A stretch of DNA of 64,000 nucleotides from Metapseudomonas resinovorans DSM 21078 (lineage in GTDB: Bacteria > Pseudomonadota > Gammaproteobacteria > Pseudomonadales > Pseudomonadaceae), in contig NZ_AUIE01000002.1 of the NCBI RefSeq assembly GCF_000423545.1, positions 310,001 through 374,000 of the forward strand, in the 5' to 3' direction. Below, one piece after another: positions 1 to 7,962 of the stretch. The notes below the pieces were generated by a model. It was not told the origin of the DNA. It worked only from the letters and a program-made list of their open reading frames with translations, and did no database searches. The stretch's first letter is position 1, and each line of letters begins with the position of its first letter. The translations under genes and the position numbers were made by a program.

Positions 1-543
1 GAGGTGGTCAGCACAGAGTCGCTGGAGGTGGACGGCCGGGGCTTTCTCGATGGCACCTATGTCCTCGAAGGCGGGAGTTACTCCATCAATATCGAGCAAG
101 ACGGAGATAACCTGGTTGTCGTCGAGCCAAACAAGCGGTCGATCTATGAGCGGCAAGCTGACGGCAGTTACCAGTTCTACAGCGAAAATAGTGGATCGAC
201 ATTCTCGCTGCGCCTCCTCGACCCGGGCACCATCGAGATGGATCGAGTTCCGTCTGCTGGCACTCCCAGTACCTTGAAACGGGTGGAGGAAAGAGACGCA
301 GCTCAAGTTTCAGCCGTGAACCAAACCTACGCCTCAATCGCGAAACACTACAGTGAACTGGCTCAGAGCGATCCGGATAACGTCCAGGTCTGGACGATGT
401 GTTCAGCGGTAGCGCTCAAGCGCAGCCTCTCTGAAGACGAAGACTTCTCGCGCCATGCGAGGCAGGTATCGGAGAGTTTGAAGTCGATCATTGTGACCAA
501 CACGAACCCTTGTTCCGATGCGATTCCAAGCACCTATTGGTAG
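1..543 (+). CDS. Hypothetical protein, 3' part (5' end outside window)
   Basis: The reading frame is open from the first base and ends at a TAG at 541-543, so the gene probably begins upstream; a GTG at base 4 is the first possible internal start. About 180 residues are visible. The first half looks like a beta-rich domain with many Gly, Tyr and Ser residues. The second half looks helical (about residues 95-165) with a possible Cys pair (Cys134 in WTMCSAV and Cys170 in NPCSDA). I do not recognise the family. It lies in the decayed accessory stretch before the conserved acyltransferase gene. No function is proposed. Confidence 0.6.
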   Translation, partial: EVVSTESLEVDGRGFLDGTYVLEGGSYSINIEQDGDNLVVVEPNKRSIYERQADGSYQFYSENSGSTFSLRLLDPGTIEMDRVPSAGTPSTLKRVEERDAAQVSAVNQTYASIAKHYSELAQSDPDNVQVWTMCSAVALKRSLSEDEDFSRHARQVSESLKSIIVTNTNPCSDAIPSTYW

Positions 544-545
544 GT

Positions 546-1051
546 GAATACATTGGCTATGTCTGCGTTAAGTGTTGCTAGAACGTCCTGAGCCAAGTTG
601 ATTATCGAGTTCTGCGGATGTTTCTGGTTTCGCCTTCCCAGGCGCCTCCCTTTGGCAGACGACCCAAAGGAAGCAAAGGTCTTGCCCCTGCATCCGGGTC
701 CGGCTTCGCCGGACTGCCCTCCCTCCATCGTTGCTCCGGGGGCACGGCGAGAGGGGCCATCCATGGCCCCACACACCTCTCGCGGCATCCATGCCGCTCG
801 TCCCCCTGCGCAACGATTCCACTCGGCCTCCTGAAGGGGCGTAGTCGCTGCCCCACCTCGTTTGCCCGGTTTCAGGCCCGTGTGGGCTTCAGGATGGCTT
901 GAGCCTCGCCGGCGCGAGTCACCCCTCGCCCTCTGGGAGAGGGGCTGGGGGGTGAGGGGTGCGTCAGGCTGGCGCGGAAGCCTAGAAGGCTTGTGCTAGA
1001 GCGCTTCACTCAACGTTGCAACAGCTAACACAGACAGAGCCAATACATTCA
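546..1051. repeat. Long inverted-repeat element, copy A
   Basis: The left arm at 546-579 and the inverted right arm at 1018-1051 share the core GGCTATGTCTGCGTTAG with small changes. Two other copies of the same paired arms occur at 35822-35991 and 53004-53172. The roughly 440 bases between the arms have no convincing gene. They contain short GC-rich palindromic patches, and the six small overlapping ORFs there look like non-coding repeat sequence. This accounts for the gene-free stretch 544-1263 apart from its last 210 bases, where I see nothing clear. Confidence 0.65.
905..960. repeat. GC-rich CTCTCCC/GGGAGAG palindromic repeat
   Basis: The stretch contains the pattern CCTCGCCCTCTGGGAGAGG followed by a G-run and GTGAGGGG. 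A close relative of the same GGGAGAGGGG palindrome lies at 30638-30660 in the trpB leader. This resembles a common dispersed intergenic repeat of Pseudomonas. It lies inside inverted-repeat element A. Confidence 0.5.
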
Positions 1052-1263
1052 ACATGCGTTCTGGTGAGCGTGTGGCTGTTACGTGGTTCCCGAATCAGGA
1101 GCAGCCCGAAAGCTGCGCGACCCATTGAACGCTGCTGCGGGACATTGATGATTCTGGCCTATCGAATAACTCCGCGTCGCGGCCCGATTCAGTGCGGGCC
1201 TCGGGGGCCGCTGGCAGCAAGCGTTGGTCAATCAATCAGCTGAAATAATAGAGGAGCCCGGCG

Positions 1264-1833
1264 ATGCGAATCATCCTGAGCCGCAAGGGTTTCGATTCGT
1301 CTGCCGGAGGTTGTCCGAGTCCACTACTGCCAGATGGACGCCTTTGCTCACTCCCCATCCCGGACGAGGCATCGCCCATCTCCTACCGGGAGATCGACTA
1401 CTGTGGCACCAACCTCGGTGAGTTGCTGTGCCAACTGACGCTGAATGCGCGCTGGAAGAGCGAAGGGGCTCACCTGGACCCAGACCTACGCGCCGATGCC
1501 CTACCCCGCTTACCAGGCTGGACACCGATGCTGGGGCAAAGTGGCAGTGCTCAGGGACACTTGCGTAATGAGGGCGTGACGGTCGGCGACCTGTTTCTCT
1601 TCTTCGGCTCCTTTCGTCCCGTACAGTAGGTAGCGGGTGGTTGGCGCTTCAGCGCGCGCCAGGCTCCCCGCCAGATAATCTGGGGCTGGCTGCAAGTAAA
1701 TCCCAATCGATGGACACATGCCGAAGACGGTTGCCTGCTGGACAGCGCATTCCGGGGTCAGGAGTCCGTCCTGGATATGCACGGCGATGAACGCCAGCTG
1801 GGGTGGATCAGATCGTTGCTGGCGTCAGCTTGA
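1264..1833 (+). pseudogene. Nmad3-family (nucleotide modification-associated) protein, disrupted
   Basis: The first 121 codons read through family-typical blocks: MRIILSRKGFDSSAGG at the N-terminus, then SPLLPDGRLCSLPIPD, GQSGSAQGHLRNEGVTVGD and FLFFGSFR. These match my memory of the Nmad3 family. A TAG at 1627-1629 stops the frame, but the same frame continues to 1833 with IIWGWLQV, which is also a family-like segment. The in-frame stop therefore splits what was one gene. The 189-codon span including the stop is shorter than I expect for an intact member, so the 3' end may also be lost. Alternatively it could be two short expressed peptides, which I think unlikely. Confidence 0.6.
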
Positions 1834-2042
1834 ACCTGAGGAGTTTTCCTTTTCAGGGCAATGGGTTACACGCGTGAAACAGGGGGTAACACTACGGTGG
1901 CAATCCAGTGTGAGGAGTGTTACCCAGGGTCCGGCTTTGGAGCATTTGGGCGGGTCGTATCGGAACATTTCAGGGCCTGGACAGAGCGCTCTCGAGGACA
2001 TGATTTTTGTAAGATGTTGATTTATAAAGGTTTACAAAAACA
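1834..2042. other. Gene-free stretch upstream of the CrcZ/CrcY-like RNA
   Basis: About 210 bases with no credible coding frame. The notable content is an inverted repeat at 1884-1925, annotated separately. The sequence becomes markedly more AT-rich than the flanking genes from about 1990 onward. Confidence 0.5.
1884..1925. promoter_or_regulatory. Inverted repeat, possible CbrB enhancer site
   Basis: The arms GGGTAACACT (1884-1893) and AGTGTTACCC (1916-1925) are perfect 10-base inverted repeats separated by 22 bases. The site lies about 145-185 bases upstream of the predicted start of the CrcZ/CrcY-like RNA. That distance suits an enhancer for a sigma-54 promoter. CrcZ/CrcY RNAs are known to be activated by CbrB with sigma-54. 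Assigning this repeat to CbrB is inference. Confidence 0.5.
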
Positions 2043-2058
2043 TGGCACGACTCATGCT
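2043..2058 (+). promoter_or_regulatory. Sigma-54 (RpoN) promoter, -24/-12
   Basis: TGGCACGACTCATGCT at 2043-2058 fits the sigma-54 consensus TGGCACG-N4-TTGCW with one mismatch. The GG (2044-2045) and GC (2056-2057) lie 12 bases apart as required. Transcription would start about 2068-2070, immediately before the first AACAACAA motif of the predicted small RNA. Confidence 0.75.
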
Positions 2059-2068
2059 CTATAGACGG

Positions 2069-2425
2069 TACAACAACAATAACAAGCTGCAAAAAGAATG
2101 TTTTCGACTCTGACAGAACAACAACAACAGCCCAGAGAAGAAGCAAACCGATTTTTTTGGACAGGGTGTGTCGTTCCATACCCGGTGGCTAGAGCAACAG
2201 AACAATAAAACTACCTCGAGGTAGCGGCGCTCTGGTTGGTTCAGTTAATGACGATGGCATGATCAGCGTCCAAAAAAATCCGTTTGCCCTCGGTCCATGT
2301 TGGGACCAGCCAATTCTGGCTCGCTAGTAGCCAGTAGCAAAAAACAACAACGAATACGCGATAAGAACAACAACAAAAAAGAAAAAACATTTGAGGGGAG
2401 CTTCGGCTCCCCTCAGTGCTTTCTG
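2069..2425 (+). ncRNA. crcZ/crcY: CrcZ/CrcY-family small RNA (Hfq/Crc sequestering)
   Basis: The roughly 357-base transcript begins with ACAACAACAATAACAAGC, closely resembling the start of P. aeruginosa CrcZ. It carries at least five A-rich CA motifs of the AANAANAA type (near 2072, 2123, 2199, 2340 and 2365), the known Hfq-Crc targets that titrate catabolite repression. It has a sigma-54 promoter, an upstream inverted repeat and a stable terminal hairpin. Length fits the family (about 340-410 bases). The canonical crcZ lies between cbrB and pcnB; neither is here, so a second family member such as crcY is more likely, but I cannot decide the paralogue. Confidence 0.85.
2393..2425 (+). terminator. 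Terminator of the CrcZ/CrcY-like RNA
   Basis: The stem GAGGGGAG (2393-2400), a TTCG-containing loop and CTCCCCTC (2407-2414) form an 8-base-pair hairpin. An interrupted T-rich tail follows. The last CA motif lies just upstream. Confidence 0.7.
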
Positions 2426-2584
2426 GTTTGCGAAAACTCCATTCCTTTTCTGATCCCCATATCGATCCGGTTGAGACGCGGTTGCGCGTTCCCGTGGCCG
2501 TTGGGTGTGTCGGCGACTGATTGGGAAGCGTAGTCTGGAGGCGCTTGCAGAGGCCCAGAAGGCCATACAGGAGCAGCGGGATGG

Positions 2585-2776
2585 ATGAGAGCAAGGGGGG
2601 ATGCTTCGGGCATCTCCGATGAAGAGATCAGCGCTTACATGACACGGCAGCTGCGTTCAGGCCGGGTCAAGCCTGCTGTGCTGGTGGTGCTGACTGAGAA
2701 GAACTTCCCGGGCGTCGCTCGCGAACGGATCATCCGTTGTTTCAACGCCCTGGATTCGAAGTATCTGAAGGGGTAA
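2585..2776 (+). CDS. Small orphan ORF, possibly the end of a broken gene
   Basis: The ORF encodes 63 residues from ATG 2585, with the recognisable stretches SDEEISAYMTRQLRSGR and FPGVARERIIRCFNALDSKY. It looks like a small helical protein, but I do not recognise a family. Another frame just upstream (2475-2588) reads a protein-like segment RSLEALAEAQKAIQEQRDG before its stop at 2586-2588. The two may be pieces of one frameshifted gene. No ribosome-binding site is obvious. It lies between the small RNA and the conserved acyltransferase. Confidence 0.35.
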   Translation: MRARGDASGISDEEISAYMTRQLRSGRVKPAVLVVLTEKNFPGVARERIIRCFNALDSKYLKG

Positions 2777-2898
2777 CGCTGGGGGCTGGCAGAAATCGTT
2801 ATGCACTTTCTCGCTAAGCCTTAGCGTAAAAGGTAAACCCTTTTAGATCAGGGGTTTGCGCAGTGATTTCGGCGATTAGCCAAAATTTTGTTAACAGC

Positions 2899-2907
2899 TT
2901 ATCCACA
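2899..2907 (+). promoter_or_regulatory. DnaA box
   Basis: TTATCCACA is a perfect match to the strong DnaA box consensus. It lies in an AT-rich gap just past the stop of the acyltransferase gene. Gene order places the window near the chromosomal origin. A single box does not make an origin. Confidence 0.4.
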
Positions 2908-2909
2908 GA

Positions 2910-3674
2910 TCAGGCCGGTTGATCCAGAGTCGCTGCGGATTGCGGGCCCTCGAGCTCGCGCTGAGTGGCTTCCACCCAGGCGAAGGCTCGCTCGTTCAGC
3001 TCGGCGATCGCACGCGGGCCCTCTCCCTCTGCCTGCATCGCGGGGCCAATGACGACCTGGATGGTCCCGGGGCGCTTGGCCCAGCCTTCCTTGGGCCAGA
3101 AATGCCCGGCGTTGTGCGCTACCGGTAGGACGGGTAGTCCGGCATTGACTGCCAGCGCTGAGCCGCCGCGGGAGAACTTGCCCATCTGCCCGACCGGAAC
3201 TCGAGTGCCTTCGGGGAAAATCAGCACCCAGGCACCCTGCTTCAAGCGCTCGTCGCCCTGCGCCGCCAGTTGCTTGAGGGCAGCCTTTGGATTACTTCGA
3301 TCAATCGCGATGGGCTTCATCAGTGCCATGGCCCAGCCGAAGAAGGGCACGCGCAGTAGCTCGCGCTTGACCACCTGGCTGAGGGGCTCGAAGGCACCCG
3401 AGAGGAAGAACGTCTCCCAGGTGCTCTGATGCTTGGCGAGGATCACGCAGGGCCGATCAGGCACATTCTCAAGTCCCTTCACCTCGTAGCGAATGCCGAC
3501 CATCACTTTGGCGAGCCAGACGGCGAAACGGCACCAGCGCCAGACAATGAAACGGTAGCGTGCCCGGAAGGGCATGAACGGTGCGAAGAAGAGACTGAGC
3601 GTGCCCCAGATGAAGGCGCTCAACGACAGCAGCAGGTAAAAGAGGAAGGTTCTGATGGCCTGCACTGTCGTCAT
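2910..3674 (-). CDS. 1-acyl-sn-glycerol-3-phosphate acyltransferase (PlsC/LptA-like)
   Basis: The 254-residue protein should acylate lysophosphatidic acid to phosphatidic acid at the inner membrane. An N-terminal hydrophobic segment (about residues 8-30) precedes the acyltransferase motifs KHQSTWE (the HX4D/E box) and FPEGTR. The annotated start MTTVQAIRTF is preferred over an upstream frame extension because the length then fits the P. aeruginosa orthologue PA0005 (about 257 residues). It follows gmhB by 14 bases on the same strand and is probably cotranscribed with it. Confidence 0.9.
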   Translation of the reverse strand: MTTVQAIRTFLFYLLLSLSAFIWGTLSLFFAPFMPFRARYRFIVWRWCRFAVWLAKVMVGIRYEVKGLENVPDRPCVILAKHQSTWETFFLSGAFEPLSQVVKRELLRVPFFGWAMALMKPIAIDRSNPKAALKQLAAQGDERLKQGAWVLIFPEGTRVPVGQMGKFSRGGSALAVNAGLPVLPVAHNAGHFWPKEGWAKRPGTIQVVIGPAMQAEGEGPRAIAELNERAFAWVEATQRELEGPQSAATLDQPA

Positions 3675-3688
3675 GGGAGCTGTTGACC

Positions 3689-4219
3689 TTACTGAAGTAG
3701 ATGTGTGGCGACTGCCGCCAGATCGTCGAATACCAGGGTTCCCGCTGGCAACGGCTTGGCCAGGGTGCGTTCGCCCTTGCCGGTCTTCACCAGAACGGGC
3801 TGACAATCGACGGCCCGCGCGGCTTCCAGGTCACCACTGCTGTCGCCAACGAACCAGGTGCCAGCAAGGTCCACGCCATAGTGTTCGGCGATGCGCTCAA
3901 GCATTCCGGGGCGCGGTTTGCGGCAATTGCAGCCTTCGTCAGGGCCGTGGGGGCAGAACTGAATAACGCCGAGTTCACCGCCCTGCTCCGCCACCAGTTC
4001 GCGCAAGCGGGCATGCATGGAGTCCAGGGTCGCGAGATCGTAGTAACCGCGGGCAATGCCCGACTGGTTGGTGGCCACGGCAACGGTCCAGCCAGCCTTG
4101 CTCAGACGGGCGATGGCCGCGATCGCGCTCGGAATGGGGATCCATTCATCGAGGGATTTTATGTAAGCGTCGGAGTCTTCATTGATAACGCCGTCGCGGT
4201 CGAGAATCAGTAGTTTCAT
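3689..4219 (-). CDS. gmhB: D-glycero-beta-D-manno-heptose-1,7-bisphosphate 7-phosphatase
   Basis: The 176-residue HAD phosphatase removes the C7 phosphate during ADP-heptose synthesis for the lipopolysaccharide core. The nucleophile motif DRDGVINED is at the N-terminus, ATNQSG is motif II, and GDSSGDLEAA carries the late Asp residues. The cysteine-rich zinc loop FCPHGPDEGCNCRKPRPG is typical of GmhB. The MKLLILDRDG start is chosen for family length; an ATG two codons earlier is possible. It is cotranscribed with the acyltransferase and sits downstream of glyS. Confidence 0.92.
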   Translation of the reverse strand: MKLLILDRDGVINEDSDAYIKSLDEWIPIPSAIAAIARLSKAGWTVAVATNQSGIARGYYDLATLDSMHARLRELVAEQGGELGVIQFCPHGPDEGCNCRKPRPGMLERIAEHYGVDLAGTWFVGDSSGDLEAARAVDCQPVLVKTGKGERTLAKPLPAGTLVFDDLAAVATHLLQ

Positions 4220-4290
4220 GAACATTGCCTGAAGCGCAGAGCCGGATACCCGAAGCACCAGGCTTCGGGTATCCGTTCCGCGGGCTTATA

Positions 4291-6336
4291 TCAGCCCAGT
4301 ACCGAGATGTCCGCTACGCCCAGGAACAGGCCGCGCAGCTTGGCCAGCAGTGCGTAGCGGTTGCTGCGTACAGCGGCGTCTTCGGCGTTGACCAGTACGG
4401 CCTCGAAGAAACTGTCCACCGGCTCACGCAGGCTGGCCAGGCGCTCCAGCGCCTCGCGGTAGCTGCCGGCGTTCGCCAGGGCCACCTCGGCGTCGGCCAC
4501 GGCCTTGGCCAGGGCCTGCTCGGCGGCTTCCTGCAGCAGCGCATTGTCCACGCTGCCCGGCACGCTACCTTCAGCCTTGCTCAACAGGTTGGAGACACGC
4601 TTATTGGCGGCGGCCAGGGCGGCAGCTTCAGGCAGCTTGCGGAAGGCTTGTACGGCCTGCACGCGCTGGTCGAAGTCCAGCGCCGAGGTCGGCTGCAGGG
4701 CGCGTACGGAGAGGTACACGGCCACGTCCACGCCTTCGTCTTCATAGCGGGCCCGCAGGCGGTCGAAGACGAACTCCAGCACCTGGTCGGCCAGCCCTTC
4801 GGACTTCACCTTGGCGCCATAGAGGTCGACAGCGAAGGCGACGGCGGCGGCGAGGTCGAGATTGAGCTGCTTCTCGATCAGGATGCGCAGCACCCCCAGG
4901 GCCTGACGACGCAGAGCGAAGGGGTCCTTGCTGCCGGTGGGCAGCATGCCGATGCCGAAGATGCCGACCAGGGTGTCCAGTTTGTCGGCCACGGCTACCG
5001 CGGCACCGGTGAGGGTTTGCGGTAACTCGGCGCCAGCGCCACGGGGCATGTATTGCTCGTTCAGCGCCTGGGCGACATCTTCCGGCTCGCCATCGTTGAT
5101 CGCGTAGTAGTAGCCGGCGATGCCCTGCATCTCCGGGAACTCGCCGACCATTTCAGTGGCCAGGTCGCACTTGGCGAGGATACCGGCGCGGGCAGCGCGG
5201 GCCGGGTCGGCGCCGATCTGCTCCGCCACGAAGCCTGCCAGGCGGGATACGCGCTCGGCCTTCTCGAACACGGTGCCGAGCTGGGCCTGGAACACGACGT
5301 TTTTCAGGCGTTCATTGAAGCTTTCCAGCTTCTGCTTCTTGTCCTGCTTGAAGAAGAACTCGGCGTCGGTGAGGCGCGGGCGCACCACCTTTTCGTTGCC
5401 GGAGATGATCTGTGCCGGGTCCTTGCTGTCCACGTTGGCCACGGTGATGAAGCGCGGCAGCAGCTTGCCGTTGGCGTCCAGCAGGCAGAAATACTTCTGG
5501 TTGTCCTGCATGGTGGTGATCAGGGCTTCCTGCGGCACTTCGAGGAAGCGTTCCTCGAAGGAGCACACCAGCGGCACTGGCCACTCGACCAGGGCAGTCA
5601 CCTCGTCCAGCAGGTCAGCGGGAACCACTGCGGTGCCCTTCTGCTCGGCGGCCAGCTCGGCAACGCGCTTGGCGATGATCTCGCGGCGCTCGGCGAAGTC
5701 GGCCAGCACGTGGGCGCTGCGCAGGTCTTCCAGATAGGTGGAAGGCTTGCTGATGCGGATATTGTCCGGGTTGTGGAAACGATGGCCACGGGATTCACGG
5801 CCGGCCTTCTGCGCGAGGATCACGCAGTCGACAACTTCTACGCCGAACAGCATGACCAGCCATTGGGTCGGGCGGACGAACTCTTCGCGGCGCGCGGCCC
5901 AGCGCATGCGCTTGGGAATCGGCAAGGCGGCGAGGGAGGTTTCGACGATGCCGGGCAGCAGGCCTGAGGCGGGCTGGCCGGGGATGGTCTGGCTGAACTT
6001 CAGCTTCGGGCCGCTCTTGTCGATCTGCTCCAGGTCGACGCCACATTTGCGGGCGAAGCCCAGGGCAGCCTGGGTCGGCTTGCCTTCGGTATCGAAGGCG
6101 GCCTGGACCGGCGGGCCGTCGAGATTGACGCTGCGATCGGGCTGCTGGGTCGCCAGTTGCTCGACCACTACCGCCAGGCGGCGCGGGGCGGCGAATACCT
6201 GGGCCTTGGCATAGCCGAGGCCGGCGGCCTTGAGGCCTTGTTCGATACCGCCGAGGAAGGCATCACCCAGGGATTTCAGGGCCTTGGGAGGCAGCTCTTC
6301 GGTGCCCAGCTCTACCAGGAAATCTTGTGCACTCAT
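4291..6336 (-). CDS. glyS: Glycyl-tRNA synthetase, beta subunit
   Basis: The 681-residue protein is the beta chain of the alpha2beta2 bacterial glycyl-tRNA synthetase that charges tRNA-Gly in the cytoplasm. The N-terminus [18 protein letters not shown] is diagnostic. An HD-like central region and a C-terminal anticodon-binding DALR-like helical region follow, ending in [15 protein letters not shown]. Its start overlaps the glyQ stop by four bases (ATGA), so the two subunits are translationally coupled. Length matches the family. Confidence 0.97.
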   Translation of the reverse strand: MSAQDFLVELGTEELPPKALKSLGDAFLGGIEQGLKAAGLGYAKAQVFAAPRRLAVVVEQLATQQPDRSVNLDGPPVQAAFDTEGKPTQAALGFARKCGVDLEQIDKSGPKLKFSQTIPGQPASGLLPGIVETSLAALPIPKRMRWAARREEFVRPTQWLVMLFGVEVVDCVILAQKAGRESRGHRFHNPDNIRISKPSTYLEDLRSAHVLADFAERREIIAKRVAELAAEQKGTAVVPADLLDEVTALVEWPVPLVCSFEERFLEVPQEALITTMQDNQKYFCLLDANGKLLPRFITVANVDSKDPAQIISGNEKVVRPRLTDAEFFFKQDKKQKLESFNERLKNVVFQAQLGTVFEKAERVSRLAGFVAEQIGADPARAARAGILAKCDLATEMVGEFPEMQGIAGYYYAINDGEPEDVAQALNEQYMPRGAGAELPQTLTGAAVAVADKLDTLVGIFGIGMLPTGSKDPFALRRQALGVLRILIEKQLNLDLAAAVAFAVDLYGAKVKSEGLADQVLEFVFDRLRARYEDEGVDVAVYLSVRALQPTSALDFDQRVQAVQAFRKLPEAAALAAANKRVSNLLSKAEGSVPGSVDNALLQEAAEQALAKAVADAEVALANAGSYREALERLASLREPVDSFFEAVLVNAEDAAVRSNRYALLAKLRGLFLGVADISVLG

Positions 6337-7280
6337 TCTTGAGCCTCCAGCTTGGCCAGTACTTCGTCACGCAGTTCGGGAGTGGCCATGGGGAAGCCGA
6401 GGCGCGCGCGCGCCTGCAGGTAGCTTTGCGCCACGGCGCGGGCCAGGGTGCGCACGCGCAGGATGTAGCGCTGGCGCTCGGTCACCGAGATCGCACGGCG
6501 GGCGTCCAGCAGGTTGAAGGTGTGGGAAGCCTTGAGGACCATCTCGTAGGTCGGCAGCGGCAGCTGCAGCTCGATCAGGCGGTTGGCCTCGCTTTCGTAG
6601 AAGTCGAAGAGTTCGAACAGCTTCTCGACGTTGGCGTGCTCGAAGTTGTAGGTCGACTGTTCCACCTCGTTCTGGTGGAACACATCGCCGTAGGTGACCT
6701 TGCCGAACGGGCCGTCGGCCCAGACCAGGTCGTACACCGAATCGACGCCCTGGATGTACATGGCCAGGCGCTCCAGGCCGTAGGTGATCTCGCCGGTGAC
6801 CGGGTAGCACTCGATGCCACCGACCTGCTGGAAGTAGGTGAATTGGGTCACTTCCATGCCGTTCAGCCAGATTTCCCAGCCCAGGCCCCAGGCGCCAAGG
6901 GTCGGCGATTCCCAGTTGTCCTCGACGAAGCGGATGTCATGCACCAGCGGGTCGATGCCGATGGCTTTCAGCGAGCCGAGGTACAGCTCCTGGAAGTTCT
7001 CCGGGTTGGGCTTCAAGACCACCTGGAACTGGTAGTAGTGCTGCAGGCGGTTGGGGTTTTCGCCGTAGCGGCCGTCGGTCGGGCGGCGGGACGGCTGCAC
7101 ATAGGCGGCGTTCCAGGTCTCCGGACCGATGGCGCGGAGGAAGGTGGCGGTGTGGAAAGTACCGGCGCCCACTTCCATGTCGTAGGGCTGGAGCACCACG
7201 CAGCCCTGCTCGGCCCAGTACTGCTGCAGGGCGAGGATCAGGTCTTGGAAGGTGCGCACGGCGGGCGTAGTCTGGCTCAC
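6333..7280 (-). CDS. glyQ: Glycyl-tRNA synthetase, alpha subunit
   Basis: The 315-residue catalytic subunit forms glycyl-adenylate and works with GlyS. Family blocks include [37 protein letters not shown] and [14 protein letters not shown]. The start is GTG at 7278-7280 ([11 protein letters not shown]), because AGGTGA lies five bases upstream and the length then equals that of P. aeruginosa GlyQ. It is divergent from tag, with an 82-base gap holding both promoters. Confidence 0.96.
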   Translation of the reverse strand: MSQTTPAVRTFQDLILALQQYWAEQGCVVLQPYDMEVGAGTFHTATFLRAIGPETWNAAYVQPSRRPTDGRYGENPNRLQHYYQFQVVLKPNPENFQELYLGSLKAIGIDPLVHDIRFVEDNWESPTLGAWGLGWEIWLNGMEVTQFTYFQQVGGIECYPVTGEITYGLERLAMYIQGVDSVYDLVWADGPFGKVTYGDVFHQNEVEQSTYNFEHANVEKLFELFDFYESEANRLIELQLPLPTYEMVLKASHTFNLLDARRAISVTERQRYILRVRTLARAVAQSYLQARARLGFPMATPELRDEVLAKLEAQE

Positions 7281-7362
7281 GAAATTCACCTGTGCTGGGT
7301 CTTCGACGGAAAATGCCGGAGTATACCCGATCCGACCTCGCCGCAACCGCATGGAAAGCCTT

Positions 7363-7914
7363 ATGCCACGCTGCTTCTGGTGCAATGACGACCCCCTCTA
7401 CATCGCCTACCACGACACCGAATGGGGCGTACCGCTGAAGGACCCGGCGGCGCTCTTCGAACTGCTTCTGCTGGAGGGCTTCCAGGCTGGCCTGTCCTGG
7501 ATCACCGTGCTGAAGAAACGCGAGCGCTACCGCGAGGTCATGTTCGGTTTCGACCCCCGACGCCTGGCGGTGATGAGCGATGAGGAGATCGAGAAGCTGA
7601 TGCAGGACCCGGGCATCATCCGCAACTTCCTCAAGCTCAAGGCCGCGCGGCAGAACGCCCAGGCCTGGCTGCGCCAGGAAGACCCGGTGACGCTGCTCTG
7701 GTCGTTCGTCGGCGGCAAACCGAAGGTCAACCACTTCAGCGAGCGCGGCCAGGTCCCTGCGGTCACCCCTGAGGCCGAAGCCATGAGCCGCGCGCTGAAG
7801 AAGGCCGGCTTCACCTTCGTCGGCCCGACCATCTGCTACGCCTTCATGCAGGCCGCCGGCATGGTCATGGATCACACCACCGACTGCGACCGTTATCGCG
7901 AGCTGACCCTGTGA
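7363..7914 (+). CDS. tag: DNA-3-methyladenine glycosylase I
   Basis: The 183-residue base-excision repair enzyme removes 3-methyladenine from alkylated DNA. It keeps the zinc-binding residues typical of Tag: Cys4 (MPRCFWC), His17 (AYHDTEWG) and the C-terminal HTTDCD. The helix-hairpin-helix region lies around [17 protein letters not shown]. The start at MPRCFWC follows a GGAAAG ribosome-binding site and gives the standard length; an in-frame ATG four codons earlier is less likely. Confidence 0.95.
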   Translation: MPRCFWCNDDPLYIAYHDTEWGVPLKDPAALFELLLLEGFQAGLSWITVLKKRERYREVMFGFDPRRLAVMSDEEIEKLMQDPGIIRNFLKLKAARQNAQAWLRQEDPVTLLWSFVGGKPKVNHFSERGQVPAVTPEAEAMSRALKKAGFTFVGPTICYAFMQAAGMVMDHTTDCDRYRELTL

Positions 7915-7962
7915 TCCGGTGCGAGGGTAGAATGCGCGCTTTCGAACGTCCTGGAGTTGCCT

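Noticed and set aside
598-902. Overlapping small ORFs on both strands between the arms of element A
   Set aside because: Several frames are open at once with low-complexity Arg/Pro-rich translations, typical of non-coding GC-rich repeats.
1016-1260. Plus-strand frames just before the Nmad3 relic
   Set aside because: Stops interrupt every frame and I see no recognisable family, so no gene is called.
2120-2380. Repeated AACAAC blocks that look like a short tandem array or CRISPR
   Set aside because: Spacing is irregular and the units are too short; they fit the CA motifs of a CrcZ/CrcY RNA.
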